NCBI RefSeq assembly: GCF_004348975.1
Contig: NZ_SMFP01000001.1
Span: 194,701 to 258,700 of the forward strand
DNA length: 64,000 bases
From: Antarcticimicrobium sediminis
GTDB taxonomy: Bacteria > Pseudomonadota > Alphaproteobacteria > Rhodobacterales > Rhodobacteraceae
Reading direction: 5' to 3'
A model generated the notes under the pieces. That model did no database searches. It saw only the letters and a program-made list of their open reading frames with translations, and was not told the DNA's origin. This document shows positions 36,198 to 45,328 of the stretch, piece by piece. The position numbers were made by a program, and so were the translations under genes. Position 1 is the first letter of the stretch. Every line of letters starts with the position of its first letter.

Positions 36198-37441
36198 CAA
36201 TGCGCCACCCCGGCCGCGACGCTCTCATCAATGAAGCGGCCTTCGGTGAAGCGGTCGAGCGAGAAGTCATCGGCCAGCGGCGCGTGGCCCTTGGCCATGA
36301 GTTCGGCAAAGGCCCAGCCAGAGCCGGGGATCGCCTTGAACCCGCCCGTGCCCCATCCGCAGTTGATGAAGATACCCTCTACCGGGGTTTTCGACAGGAT
36401 CGGCGAGCGGTCCCCGGTCATGTCGACGATGCCGCCCCATTGCCGCAGCATCTTGAGCCGCGACACCATCGGGAAGGTTTCGATCAGCGCCGCCAGCGTG
36501 TGTTCAATATGGTGAAAGCTGCCGCGCTGGGTGTAGTTGTTGAAGCTGTCAGTGCCGCCGCCGATCACCATCTCGCCCTTGTCCGATTGCGACATATAGC
36601 CATGCACCGTGTTGGCCATGACCACCACGTCCATGCAGGGTTTGATCGGCTCTGACACCAATGCCTGCAGCGCCACGCTTTCGATTGGAAGGCGGAACCC
36701 CGCCATCTCGGCCAAGGCACCGGAATGGCCCGCGACCACCATCCCCAGTTTGCCACAATCGATGGCGCCCTTGCTGGTGTCGACGCCCACCACCTTGCCG
36801 CCCTCGCGGCGCACGCCGGTGACCTCGCATTGCTGGATGATGTCCATGCCCATGGCGGAACAGGCCCGGGCATAGCCCCAGGCCACCGCATCGTGGCGCG
36901 CGGTGCCGCCGCGCGCCTGCCACAGCCCGCCCAGAACCGGGTAACGCGGCCCGTCGATATTGATGATCGGCACCAGTTCCTTGACCCGCTGCGGCCCGAC
37001 CCATTCGGTCTGAACCCCCTGTAGCGCGTTGGCATGCGCGGTGCGCTGATAGCCGCGAACCTCGGACTGGGTTTGCGCCAGCATCAGGCAGCCACGCGGC
37101 GAGAACATGACGTTATAGTTCAGATCCTGGCTCAGCCCTTCGTACAGCGCGCGGGCCTTTTCAAAGATCGCAGCCGAGGAATCCTGCAGATAGTTGGAGC
37201 GGATGATGGTGGTGTTGCGCCCGGTGTTGCCGCCGCCCAGCCAGCCCTTCTCCAGCACCGCCACATTGGTGATGCCGAAATTCTTGCCAAGGTAATAGGC
37301 GGTGGCAAGCCCATGCCCCCCCGCGCCCACGATCACGACGTCATACCGCGACTTCGGCTCGGGCGCGCGCCACGCCCGCCCCCAGCCGGTGTGATAGCTC
37401 AGAGCTTCGCGGGCGACGGCAAAGGCGGAGTATCGTTTCAT
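36197..37441 (-). CDS. soxB: Sarcosine oxidase subunit beta
   Basis: 414 residues, an FAD-dependent amine oxidase. The Rossmann motif is DVVIVGAGGHGLATAYYLGK near residue 30. The C-terminus has FINCGWGTGGFKAIPGSG, close to the covalent-flavin and substrate region of the family. It oxidises sarcosine with the help of the other three subunits. It is the first gene of the operon. The ATG at 37441 (MKRYSAFAVARE) is the family start; the open frame runs 138 bp further. Confidence 0.95.
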   Translation of the reverse strand: MKRYSAFAVAREALSYHTGWGRAWRAPEPKSRYDVVIVGAGGHGLATAYYLGKNFGITNVAVLEKGWLGGGNTGRNTTIIRSNYLQDSSAAIFEKARALYEGLSQDLNYNVMFSPRGCLMLAQTQSEVRGYQRTAHANALQGVQTEWVGPQRVKELVPIINIDGPRYPVLGGLWQARGGTARHDAVAWGYARACSAMGMDIIQQCEVTGVRREGGKVVGVDTSKGAIDCGKLGMVVAGHSGALAEMAGFRLPIESVALQALVSEPIKPCMDVVVMANTVHGYMSQSDKGEMVIGGGTDSFNNYTQRGSFHHIEHTLAALIETFPMVSRLKMLRQWGGIVDMTGDRSPILSKTPVEGIFINCGWGTGGFKAIPGSGWAFAELMAKGHAPLADDFSLDRFTEGRFIDESVAAGVAH

Positions 37442-37610
37442 GGGCGAATCCGTTCGGTTTGTCTGCTCTCTTCTATGCCCCCTAGCCAGAGACGGGCCAT
37501 GACGCAATTCGCCGTTATAGGTCACAGTTGCGACATGTGAGCCCCAAGTGGCGATTTGCCCTTTTTTCAAGCGCTCCACGCCTATAGATCAGGTCGAAAC
37601 GGGAGATCTC

Positions 37611-38846
37611 ATGTCGTTCTGGATTATCACATCAGCAATGGCGGTGGCCGCGGCCGCGCTCTTGGTCTTGGCCCTGCTGCGCGCACGCGGGGGGGCCGGG
37701 CCTGCCGCCGCCTATGACCTGCGGGTCTATCGCGACCAACTCAAGGAAGTGGACCGCGATCTGGCGCGCGGCGTGATCGGCGAGGCCGATGCCGAACGGA
37801 TCCGCGCCGAGGTCTCGCGCCGGATCCTGGCCGCCGATGCCGCCACCCACAAGACGCAGGGCGGATCGGGCCAACCGCAGGCGGCCACCGTGGTCACCGC
37901 GGTGGCGATGGCGGTTCTGGTGTTGGCCGGTTCGGCGCTGATCTATCGCAGTCTCGGGGCGCCGGGCTATGGCGATCTGGGCCTGAAACACCGGCTGGCC
38001 ATGGCCGAAGAGGCGCGCCGCACCCGCCCCGACCAAAGCGCCGCCGAGGCCGGTCTGCCGACGCAACCGCCGCGCCAGATCGAAGAAAGCTACAAGGCGC
38101 TGATCGATCAGCTGCGCACCACGGTCGCCGCCCGCCCCGACGATGCCCAGGGCCACGATCTGCTGGCCCAGCACGAGGCCAACAGCGGCAACTTTCAAGC
38201 CGCCTATCAGGCCAAGGAACAGGTGCTGAAGATCAAGGGGAACGCGGCAAGCGCGCAGGATTTCTCGGATTATGCCGAGCTTTTGATCATGGCCGCCGGC
38301 GGCTATGTCTCGCCACAGGCCGAAGCCGCGCTGGCCGGCGCGCTGGAGCGCGACCGCAGCAACGGGCCGGCGCGCTATTACTGGGGGGCGATGATGGCCC
38401 AGACCGGGCGGTCCGACATCGCCTTTCGCATCTGGGAAGAAACCCTGCGGGCCGGGCCGCCCGACGCCTATTGGATCGAACCGATCCGCGCCCAGATCGA
38501 ACAAATGGCCGCAACTGCCGGTATCGAGTATACCCTGTCCCCCGCTGCGGGCAGCGCGCCGATGCTGGCCGGGCCCAACTCCGACGATGTGGCGGCCGCC
38601 GCCGATATGACGGCCGAGGGGCGTCAGGACATGATCCGCGGCATGGTCGACCGGCTGTCGGAGCGGCTGGCCAGCGAGGGCGGCAGCCCCGCCGAATGGG
38701 CCCGTCTGATCGGGGCCTTGGGTGTGCTGGGCGACACCGAGCGCGCCAGCGCGATCTATGACGAGGCGAAACAGACCTTTGCCAAGGACGCCGCCGCGCT
38801 GCAACAGATCGAAGGCGCGGCGCAAAAGGCGGGGATCGGCGGGTGA
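37611..38846 (+). CDS. ccmI: Cytochrome c maturation protein CcmI
   Basis: 411 residues. Two membrane helices (about 2-22 and 98-116) flank a cytosolic leucine-zipper-like loop with YDLRVYRDQLKEVDRDLARG. A periplasmic TPR domain follows and holds apocytochrome c for heme attachment. It ends with a GTGA overlap onto ruvX. The start ATG at 37611 begins MSFWIITSAMAV. Confidence 0.93.
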   Translation: MSFWIITSAMAVAAAALLVLALLRARGGAGPAAAYDLRVYRDQLKEVDRDLARGVIGEADAERIRAEVSRRILAADAATHKTQGGSGQPQAATVVTAVAMAVLVLAGSALIYRSLGAPGYGDLGLKHRLAMAEEARRTRPDQSAAEAGLPTQPPRQIEESYKALIDQLRTTVAARPDDAQGHDLLAQHEANSGNFQAAYQAKEQVLKIKGNAASAQDFSDYAELLIMAAGGYVSPQAEAALAGALERDRSNGPARYYWGAMMAQTGRSDIAFRIWEETLRAGPPDAYWIEPIRAQIEQMAATAGIEYTLSPAAGSAPMLAGPNSDDVAAAADMTAEGRQDMIRGMVDRLSERLASEGGSPAEWARLIGALGVLGDTERASAIYDEAKQTFAKDAAALQQIEGAAQKAGIGG

Positions 38847-39325
38847 TTGTGAACGTGTTCGAGGACTTCGTCACCGCCCTGCCGCCGATGGTGGCGCTGA
38901 TCGGGCTGGATCTGGGCGACAAGACCATCGGCGTCGCCGTCTCGGACCGCATCGGCGCGGCCGCGAGCCCGCTGGAAACCGTCTGGCGCAAGAAGTTCAC
39001 CGTGGATGCGCAGCGGTTGCTGGAGATCATCAACGACCGCGAGGTGGGCGGCATCGTTCTGGGTCTGCCGCGCAACATGGACGGCAGCGAAGGCCCGCGC
39101 TGCCAGTCCACCCGCTCCTTTGCCCGCAACCTGTCCCGGCTCACCGACCTTCCGATCGGCTTCTGGGACGAGCGGCTTAGCTCTGTCGCCGCCGAACGCG
39201 CGCTGCTGGAGGCGGATACGTCTCGAAAGCGTCGCGCCGAGCGGATCGATAACGTGGCCGCCTCGTATATCCTGCAAGGGGCGCTGGATCGGATGCGTCA
39301 CATGAAGACGGAAGGCGAACGGTGA
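38843..39325 (+). CDS. ruvX: Holliday junction resolvase-like protein RuvX/YqgF
   Basis: 160 residues. The RNase H-like fold shows the catalytic Asp in IGLDLGDKTIGVAVSD, the middle block VGGIVLGLPRNMDGSEG and the C-terminal FWDERLSS. The family processes 16S rRNA or resolves junctions. The start is GTG, overlapping the ccmI stop; the next gene overlaps its own stop, so the three form an operon. Confidence 0.93.
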   Translation: MIVNVFEDFVTALPPMVALIGLDLGDKTIGVAVSDRIGAAASPLETVWRKKFTVDAQRLLEIINDREVGGIVLGLPRNMDGSEGPRCQSTRSFARNLSRLTDLPIGFWDERLSSVAAERALLEADTSRKRRAERIDNVAASYILQGALDRMRHMKTEGER

Positions 39326-39564
39326 TGGAGCAGGTCTGGAGCCGCGACGAGATCGAGAGCCCCTGCGTCAAGATCTGTGTCGTGCATCCGCAAGAGCGGC
39401 TGTGCACCGGCTGTCTGCGCAGCCTTGACGAAATCGCCGCGTGGTCCCGCATGACAGCCGAGGAACGCCGCACCATCACGGCAAGCCTGCCAGAACGCGC
39501 CCCACGTCTGGCCCGACGCCGCGGCGGCCGCGCCGCCCGGCTGAAAGGCGGGGCGCAGGGCTGA
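39322..39564 (+). CDS. DUF1289 protein
   Basis: 80 residues. The four-cysteine pattern (ESPCVKICVVHP and LCTGCLRSLDEIAAW) is that of DUF1289, a small probable metal-binding family. A basic tail (RLARRRGGRAARLKGG) closes it. It starts at GTG 39322 or, more likely, ATG 39325, overlapping the ruvX stop. Confidence 0.88.
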   Translation: MMEQVWSRDEIESPCVKICVVHPQERLCTGCLRSLDEIAAWSRMTAEERRTITASLPERAPRLARRRGGRAARLKGGAQG

Positions 39565-39646
39565 GGGGCGGGGTGAGCCGAGGGGCTGACAGCAAAGCAG
39601 GAATGCCCAAAGTGGCGGCCCCTGCGGCGCCGCCTGCCTCCGGCGG

Positions 39647-39668
39647 GAGTATTTGAGCCAAGAAGAAG
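39647..39668. repeat. Dispersed intergenic motif, copy 2
   Basis: Starts GAGTATTTG and ends CAAGAAGAAG, preceded by CTCCGGCGGGA. Matches the copy at 35508-35529 at 19 of 22 positions. Confidence 0.55.
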
Positions 39669-39743
39669 CCGGGGGTGCGCGCTTTGCCTTTGGCCCGGTC
39701 AGAAACTCAATCCCTTTTGCGCGCCGGACATGGACAGGCCGCG

Positions 39744-40580
39744 TTACCAGCCCAGCGCCTTGCGCAGCATGTTCAGCGCCACCAGCGTCAGAAAGACCGC
39801 AAAGATGCGCTTCAATGGCTTGGGGTCCATCGCATGCGCCAGCTTCACCCCCCATGGCGCGGTGGTCAAGGTCATGGCGATCACCACCAGAAAGGCGGGC
39901 AGATTCACCGCCCCCACGGAAAACGGCGGCCGGTTGGCCGGGTCGATGCTCAGCAGCATGAACCCAGCAACCGAGGGCACCGCGATGATCACGCCAAACC
40001 CGGCGGCGGTGGCCACGGCGCGGTGAATCGGGATGTTGTACAGGCTCATCAGCGGCACGCCGAAACTGCCGCCCCCGATCCCCATCAGCACCGAGAGAAA
40101 GCCAACGATGGGCGACACGATCGCGCGCCGAATCCCCTTGGGCATCTCTTCACCCAGCCGCCACTCGGATTTTCCGAACCCCAGATACAGCCCGATCACG
40201 ATGCCGATCACCCCGAACAGCCCCTGCAACACGCTCGAGCGCAACGAGGCCACGACCAACACGCCCAGCACCGCCCCCATCGCGATGCCCGGGCCCCAGC
40301 TGCGCAGGATCGGCCAGACCACCGCACCCTTCTTGTTATGGCTCAGCACCGAGCGGACAGAGGTCACGATGATGGTCGCAAGTGAGGTCGCCAGACACAT
40401 CTGCATAAGCTGCGGTCCACCATATCCAAGCGTCTGGAAGGCATAGAAAAAGGACGGCACCAGAACAATTCCGCCGCCAACCCCCAACAGCCCGGCCAGC
40501 ACCCCGGCGAACCCGCCGATCACCATCAGCATCACCAGCATCTGTAACAACAGCGTCGTATCGGGCATCTGACCGGCCAT
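39744..40580 (-). CDS. TauE/SafE-family permease
   Basis: 278 residues, about eight membrane helices. The family motif GVLAGLLGVGGGIVLVPSF occurs near residue 25, and its second-repeat counterpart FLSVLMGIGGGSFGVPLM near residue 160. These proteins carry sulfite, sulfonates or other organic anions. The gene stands alone, so the substrate is not defined. Confidence 0.9.
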   Translation of the reverse strand: MAGQMPDTTLLLQMLVMLMVIGGFAGVLAGLLGVGGGIVLVPSFFYAFQTLGYGGPQLMQMCLATSLATIIVTSVRSVLSHNKKGAVVWPILRSWGPGIAMGAVLGVLVVASLRSSVLQGLFGVIGIVIGLYLGFGKSEWRLGEEMPKGIRRAIVSPIVGFLSVLMGIGGGSFGVPLMSLYNIPIHRAVATAAGFGVIIAVPSVAGFMLLSIDPANRPPFSVGAVNLPAFLVVIAMTLTTAPWGVKLAHAMDPKPLKRIFAVFLTLVALNMLRKALGW

Positions 40581-40690
40581 CGGGCTCTCCTTCGTGATCT
40601 CACTTGATCCGCGCGCCGACTTACACCGTCGCCGGACCCTAGGCCAGCCCCCCTTGCCCGGCAGCTTCTGCTTGCTACTTCAGACTGTTA

Positions 40691-41689
40691 TCAACCAGCA
40701 GCATCGCCTGCGGCCCCGGCCGCATCGATCCGCGCCAGCGCCTCTAGCACCAGATCGGGGCCGGCCCCGGGGCGCGTGCCCCCCTCCGACAACACCCGCC
40801 GCCAACCGCGCGCGCCGGGGCGCCCGGCAAACAGGCCCAGCATGTGCCGCGTCACCTGATGCAGCCGCCCGCCCGCCACCAGATGGGCTTCGATATAGGG
40901 CAGCATGTCCCGCGCCACCTGCATCGGATCGACGGCCTTGCCGGTGCCAAAGATCATCGGGTCCGCCGCAGCCAAAATATCGGCCGGCGTGTGATAGGCC
41001 GCCCGCCCGATCATGACCCCGTCAAGCCCGGCCTCCAAAAAGCCGCGCGCCTGCTCCAGCGACGCGATACCGCCGTTGATCGAAAGATGCAGATGCGGAA
41101 ACTGCGCCTTCATCCGCATCACCAGATCATAGTCCAGCGGCGGAATGGTACGGTTGTCCTTTGGCGACAACCCTTGCAGCCAAGCCTTGCGCGCATGAAT
41201 GGTAAAGCGATGGCATCCCGCCGCGGCCACCTGCGACAGGAACTCTGGCAAGATATCTTCCGGGCTCTGCTCGTCGACCCCGATGCGGCATTTCACCGTG
41301 ATCTCCACATCCACCGCCGCGCGCATCGCCGCCACACAGTCGGCCACCAGCGGCGCCTGCGTCATCAGCACCGCGCCAAAGGCGCCTGATTGTACCCGGT
41401 CCGACGGGCAGCCGCAATTGAGGTTGATCTCGTCATACCCCGCAGCCGCGCCCAGCCGCGCCGCCTGCGCCAGTTCGACCGGGTCAGAGCCGCCCAGTTG
41501 CAAGGCGACCGGATGCTCCTGCGAATTATACTCAAGCAGATGCAGCGCCCCGCCCCGCACCAAGGCCGGCGCGGTCACCATCTCGGTATACAGCAGCGTC
41601 TCCCGGCTCAGCAGGCGATGGAAATAGCGACAGTGTCGATCCGTCCAGTCCATCATCGGCGCAACGGACAGACGGGGAGCATCAGTCAT
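40691..41689 (-). CDS. dusA: tRNA-dihydrouridine synthase DusA
   Basis: 332 residues. FMN-dependent reduction of uridine 20/20a in tRNA. The catalytic Cys is in NLNCGCPSDRVQSGAFGA, and the FMN-binding SVAPMMDWTDRHCRYF lies near the start. The 5' end carries the left attachment core of the island (41642-41656, inside the MMDWT codons). Thus the first codons (MTDAPRLSVAP) and the promoter now come from the island, and the gene stays whole. The displaced original 5' end is at the right island border. Confidence 0.95.
   Translation of the reverse strand: MTDAPRLSVAPMMDWTDRHCRYFHRLLSRETLLYTEMVTAPALVRGGALHLLEYNSQEHPVALQLGGSDPVELAQAARLGAAAGYDEINLNCGCPSDRVQSGAFGAVLMTQAPLVADCVAAMRAAVDVEITVKCRIGVDEQSPEDILPEFLSQVAAAGCHRFTIHARKAWLQGLSPKDNRTIPPLDYDLVMRMKAQFPHLHLSINGGIASLEQARGFLEAGLDGVMIGRAAYHTPADILAAADPMIFGTGKAVDPMQVARDMLPYIEAHLVAGGRLHQVTRHMLGLFAGRPGARGWRRVLSEGGTRPGAGPDLVLEALARIDAAGAAGDAAG
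41642..41656. other. Left attachment core (att) within dusA
   Basis: CGTCCAGTCCATCAT, identical to 60605-60619. On the minus strand it encodes the conserved MMDWT of DusA, which explains why the site is constant across hosts. Confidence 0.85.
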
Positions 41690-41781
41690 GCTGCGAATCC
41701 CTTGTTTCACTGGCTGGCCCTCCGTCGATGGCGGCTACGATTTGCGATCATTCGCCGCTATTCGCAACGATTTCGGCAGCC

Positions 41782-41822
41782 GGTGCTACAAATGTAGCAC
41801 TCGGAGAGCGTCTTGTAGCACC
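41782..41822. repeat. Putative integrase arm sites, left end
   Basis: GGTGCTACA at 41782-41790, its inverse TGTAGCAC at 41793-41800 and again TGTAGCACC at 41814-41822. The first two form an inverted repeat with a 2-nt centre. The same 9-mer recurs near the right border. The position between dusA and the integrase fits arm-type binding sites; promoter control of the integrase is another possibility. Confidence 0.65.
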
Positions 41823-41939
41823 GGTGCTCACAGACGTCACGCACCCACCTCTGGTGACGCTACCAAGATTTTTTCGCTCTCAGATTTCCGGGAAAAATCA
41901 GTCGAACCCATCGTCCTTCCCACAAGGAAAGGGCTGAAA

Positions 41940-43109
41940 ATGGCAACCATCACGACACGAAACAAAACGAACGGCAAACCGAGCTTCACTGCCCAGGTGC
42001 GCATCAAGAAGAGCGGGAAGGTGATCTTCTCGAAATCGGAAACCTCTTCGCAGCGTAAGCTGGCGGAGAAGTGGGCCGCTCGCACTGAGAAATCCTGGCA
42101 CGACGGGACCTTTTCGTTCGTTGCACCAGCCGGCACCTTCGCCGAACTGATCAAGCGCTACCGAATGGACATCGAAAAAGAAGTCGGAAAGACGATGATT
42201 CAATGCCTCCGGACCCTTGAGGGAATGGATGAGACTAAAGTTGGCTGCCACGAGGTTAATCCAACATTTCTCATTGATCTCGCACGTGTATTGAAAAAAG
42301 AGGGGCGGTGCGCCGCGACGGTAAACAATTACATGCAGCATCTATATGGCCTCTTCACCGTAGCAGAAACGGCTTACAAAATCCCATTGAAATACGAGGA
42401 TATGCAAAGCGCGATGAGAACGCTGCGAAGGCTCAAGATCGTTGGCAAGGCCAACAAGCGCGACAGACGGCCAAAACTCCAAGAACTGAACGATCTGATG
42501 GAAGAGGCATTCGCTCGGTCTGCGAGAAGCAATGCAGCCCCGTTGCACAAGATCATTGCCTTCGCCATCGCGTCATCACGTAGACTATCGGAAATCACGA
42601 GAATTCGATGGGATGACGTGAACTATGCAGACAAGAAGGTCCTCGTTCGTGACATGAAACATCCGGGGCAGAAGAAAGGTAACGACGTTTGGGTTCTGCT
42701 CAGCGACGAAGCGCTCCAGATCATCATGTCAATGCCGAAAGTCGACGACAAAGTCTTCCCGTATGTATCTGACAGCCTGTCAACTGCATTTACTCGTCTC
42801 GTTGAACTTTTCGAGAACATTGAAGATCTACACTTTCACGATCTCCGGCACGAAGCGATATCTCGAGCCTTTGAGATGGGCTGGTCAGCGGCAAAAGTCC
42901 GAATGATGTCTGGTCATCGCTCCTGGTCATCCCTCGAGATTTACACCAATCTTGAGAAAATCGGAGACCGATTTGAAGGCTGGAAATGGTGGGATGTTGT
43001 ATCTCAGCCAGAAACACAAGAGCGGGTTGATGCGCTCAAAAAGCGGCTCGCAGCACGGAAAGTTAAAACGGCGGCCTGTTCGACCAAAACGAAAAAGTCT
43101 ACCAAGTAA
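41940..43109 (+). CDS. Tyrosine recombinase, dusA-associated integrase
   Basis: 389 residues. The catalytic set is visible: Arg in SSRRLSEITR (about 212), HDLRHE (about 299), GHRSW (about 324) and the Tyr nucleophile in EIYTNL (about 333). The N-terminal part binds arm sites. The ATG at 41940 follows AAGGAAAGG. The gene is poorer in GC than its neighbours. It sits directly upstream of dusA and is presumably responsible for inserting this island there. Confidence 0.93.
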   Translation: MATITTRNKTNGKPSFTAQVRIKKSGKVIFSKSETSSQRKLAEKWAARTEKSWHDGTFSFVAPAGTFAELIKRYRMDIEKEVGKTMIQCLRTLEGMDETKVGCHEVNPTFLIDLARVLKKEGRCAATVNNYMQHLYGLFTVAETAYKIPLKYEDMQSAMRTLRRLKIVGKANKRDRRPKLQELNDLMEEAFARSARSNAAPLHKIIAFAIASSRRLSEITRIRWDDVNYADKKVLVRDMKHPGQKKGNDVWVLLSDEALQIIMSMPKVDDKVFPYVSDSLSTAFTRLVELFENIEDLHFHDLRHEAISRAFEMGWSAAKVRMMSGHRSWSSLEIYTNLEKIGDRFEGWKWWDVVSQPETQERVDALKKRLAARKVKTAACSTKTKKSTK

Positions 43110-43123
43110 TAGCTTTGCAGAAA

Positions 43124-43149
43124 GGGCCCCGATTTTCGGATCGGGGCCC
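43124..43149. terminator. Bidirectional hairpin after the integrase
   Basis: GGGCCCCGAT and ATCGGGGCCC pair perfectly around TTTCGG. It lies between the convergent integrase and the small IS66-linked gene, serving either strand. The T-runs are short. Confidence 0.55.
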
Positions 43150-43157
43150 ATGATGCT

Positions 43158-43466
43158 TCACCCAGGCAGCCGAGCCACGAAATCGGTCAGCCGTGCCCAA
43201 TGCCACCTGAGAGGGGCCGCAAAGCGATCGTCGGGAACGCCAGCCGCCTCCAGAAGATCGCGGATCTCCCGCAGTGCCTTTCCGACACGCGCCGGATCGG
43301 GGCTTTGGCTGTCCAGCAGACGATCGGTCCCGAGATAGAGGTCCAGTCCTCGATCGCCCGCGATCCCTTCCAACAACTCAGAAAGGCTGTCGCCGTTGCG
43401 GCGCAGGAAATCCAGGATGTCCAGTGCAGCGAAAAGCGGGGCACCGCCATAAAGGGTCTTGTTCAT
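43158..43466 (-). CDS. Small protein next to the IS66 remnant, unrecognised
   Basis: 102 residues from the ATG at 43466 (MNKTLYGGAPLFAALDIL), which follows AGGAAAA. The rest is helical (RRNGDSLSELLEGIAGD; VGKALREIRDLLEAAGVPDD). It is directly downstream of the truncated IS66 tnpC and may be an accessory gene of that element. I do not recognise the family. Confidence 0.55.
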   Translation of the reverse strand: MNKTLYGGAPLFAALDILDFLRRNGDSLSELLEGIAGDRGLDLYLGTDRLLDSQSPDPARVGKALREIRDLLEAAGVPDDRFAAPLRWHWARLTDFVARLPG

Positions 43467-43522
43467 AATGGTTTTCCTGGCACGAGGGGCCGACCAGCAG
43501 GCCGGACTTACACCCTGTGCCG

Positions 43523-43795
43523 TCAAGCACCGCCGGTATCCTCAGCGACCGTCGTTTCCAGTTCTTCAAGCTGTAGTTCCAGCTGATCGATCAACCGGGC
43601 GCGCCGTTCCGACGAGATGCCGTATTTGTCGCGACGCAGCTTGGCAATCTCAAGCTTGAGTTCCTGGATCATCGCTTCCGAACAGGACACGACGGCACGG
43701 GTCTGTGCCAGTTCGCTTTCCGCAACCTCTGCGCGGGCCTCCGCAACTGCCAGGGCGGTGCGTAATCTCGCAAGCTCGGAAGCGGTATTCGACAT
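43523..43795 (-). pseudogene. tnpC: IS66 transposase tnpC, N-terminal fragment
   Basis: 90 residues of coiled-coil N-terminus: RTALAVAEARAEVAESEL, then LELEIAKLRRDKYG-like text and ERRARLIDQLELQLEELE. Full TnpC is about 500 residues; the catalytic DDE part is absent. Confidence 0.8.
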
Positions 43796-43855
43796 GGCGG
43801 ATGTCTATCATCCGGGCTCGAGGAGCGCCAATAAAAACAGGCCCGATGGAACAAT

Positions 43856-44206
43856 TTATCCAGCTTTTGCAGGACGTTGCGTCCAGCGAGGATTGCGCCA
43901 TTCGATCCCCTCCAGAAGATAGCCCAGCTGTGCCGCAGAGATCTGCACCGCCTCGCCGGACCGGCTCACCGGCCAGATGAACTTGGCCGCCTCCAGGCGC
44001 TTCAGATACAGCGACATGCCCACGCCATCATGCCACAGGATCTTGACCAGATCGCCCTTGCGGCCCCGAAAGCAAAAGAGCTCGCCCGCATGGGGATCGC
44101 GGCCGAGCCCTTCTTGCACCTGCAGCGCCAGCGTGTTCATGCCCCGCCTCATGTCGGTGACGCCGCCCGCAATCCACACCTTCACGCCTGCCGGAAACGC
44201 GATCAT
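43856..44206 (-). CDS. tnpB: IS66 accessory protein TnpB
   Basis: 116 residues with the TnpB signature VWIAGGVTDMRRGMNTLA and ELFCFRGRKGDLVKILWHDG. It is needed with TnpA and TnpC for IS66 transposition. It overlaps tnpA by 4 bp (ATGA). It appears intact but is probably idle because tnpC is truncated. Confidence 0.9.
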   Translation of the reverse strand: MIAFPAGVKVWIAGGVTDMRRGMNTLALQVQEGLGRDPHAGELFCFRGRKGDLVKILWHDGVGMSLYLKRLEAAKFIWPVSRSGEAVQISAAQLGYLLEGIEWRNPRWTQRPAKAG

Positions 44207-44610
44207 TGCCGATCCACCACTGCCAGAATCCGGGCAAGCGCTTCGGGCTCCACACCTACCGGCACGATGAGCCGGCGCCCATTCGGCAAGCCTATCTCAA
44301 CCTGACAGTCCGGAGGCGGACACGGATCAACCGGATTTGCTTGCGACGCGGGAGCTCCCTTTGCCACGGCCACCGGCGCGAACGACACCGGACGAGAAGA
44401 CCCAAGCTCACCATTTCGATACTGCCGCCGCCAGGTGGTCAGGAGCGACCGGCAAATGCCATGCCGCCGCGCTGTGGCTGCTGCTTGTCGGTGGCCGATA
44501 AGGCTCTCCTCCACAATGCGCAGTTTATCATCATCTGACCAATACCGGCGGCGATCACCATCGGCTGCGGAAAGAATTTCGATTTGAGGGCGGTTATTAA
44601 AGTCGGACAT
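44203..44610 (-). CDS. tnpA: IS66 accessory protein TnpA
   Basis: 135 residues. The N-terminal helix-turn-helix (YWSDDDKLRIVEESL to GICRSLLTTWRRQY) is the IS3/IS66 orfA type. The C-terminal half (CQVEIGLPNGRRLIVPVGVE) is typical of IS66 TnpA. Intact, first gene of the element. Confidence 0.88.
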   Translation of the reverse strand: MSDFNNRPQIEILSAADGDRRRYWSDDDKLRIVEESLIGHRQAAATARRHGICRSLLTTWRRQYRNGELGSSRPVSFAPVAVAKGAPASQANPVDPCPPPDCQVEIGLPNGRRLIVPVGVEPEALARILAVVDRQ

Positions 44611-44657
44611 AAGGCCGGACTTACCATCGGATCGATCCCGAGATCAGACGGCCGCCG

Positions 44658-44879
44658 CCGGATCCTTACGCAATAGCCGACCAACAGCATACGGATCAGA
44701 AGCTCGGGATCGACGGATGGCCGCCCCGTGTGGCTGTAGAACTCCGCGAGGTAGGCACGGATTTCGGTCAAATTAACAAAACGGTCGATGGAGCGCAGCA
44801 GGTGGTCCTGCGGGACGTGATCCTCAATTGAGAACTCGTAGAACAGTGCGCCTTGCGCCTCTTGCTTCGGTCCCAACAT
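44658..44879 (-). pseudogene. IS1182-type transposase, N-terminal fragment
   Basis: About 74 residues: MLGPKQEAQGALFYEFSIED, then FYSHTGRPSVDPELLIRMLL. The match stops after GYCVRIR, where the frame runs on into the IS66 remnant. Truncated by the neighbouring element. Confidence 0.8.
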
Positions 44880-44894
44880 CGCAGTTCCCCCCAC

Positions 44895-45328
44895 AGAATA
44901 AGGGAAATTGAATCAGCGACTGGCGCTCAAATCAACAAGAGTTTTTCAACGGAATACGCCCTTCCTGTCCGAGTGTTGTATTCGGCCGATTGTGTTGAAA
45001 AACTCTGATGCAGCGCGTTGGCTCCAAATTTGGTAGAACAAAATTCGTATTTGCTCAAATCTTAACAGCGTCACTGGGCGCACTCAGCATATCCGGGAAC
45101 GATTTCCCACTTTTCCGAAGTTTGCAGATTCCGCAATGAGATTTTCAACAGAATCCGCCCAATGCGGACCTTGGGCGCGACCGTTGGCGCTGCGATGCAG
45201 CCTTCCGCAAGCGGCCGTTGGAGCAAGCGCAGCATTTCGGCTCGCTGGATGGCCGGAATGTGAACGAAGCCGACGGCCGCGTCCTTGTCGTCTGGCTGTT
45301 GTCCGAGATGCATCATCGGCTCGAACGT
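44895..45328. other. IS-end debris
   Basis: About 430 bp with no supported gene. It holds the 13-bp inverted repeat listed separately and a third related copy (GAGATTTTCAACAGAATC) near 45139. These are ends of IS1182-like elements; the middle parts are gone. Confidence 0.5.
44938..45006. repeat. 13-bp inverted repeat, probable IS1182-type ends
   Basis: AGAGTTTTTCAAC (44938-44950) and GTTGAAAAACTCT (44994-45006) are exact inverse copies. The right copy lies upstream of the IS1182-type transposase fragment where its terminal repeat is expected. Confidence 0.65.

Larger units (their letters stand above)
43499..44624 (-). mobile_element. Decayed IS66-family element
   Basis: Three IS66 genes in order tnpA-tnpB-tnpC on the minus strand, with tnpC cut to its first 90 codons. 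AGGCCGGACTTAC occurs in the same orientation at 43499-43511 and 44612-44624. Its complement GTAAGTCCGGCCT resembles an IS66 terminal repeat, but a direct rather than inverted arrangement means this is not one intact element. Confidence 0.7.
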
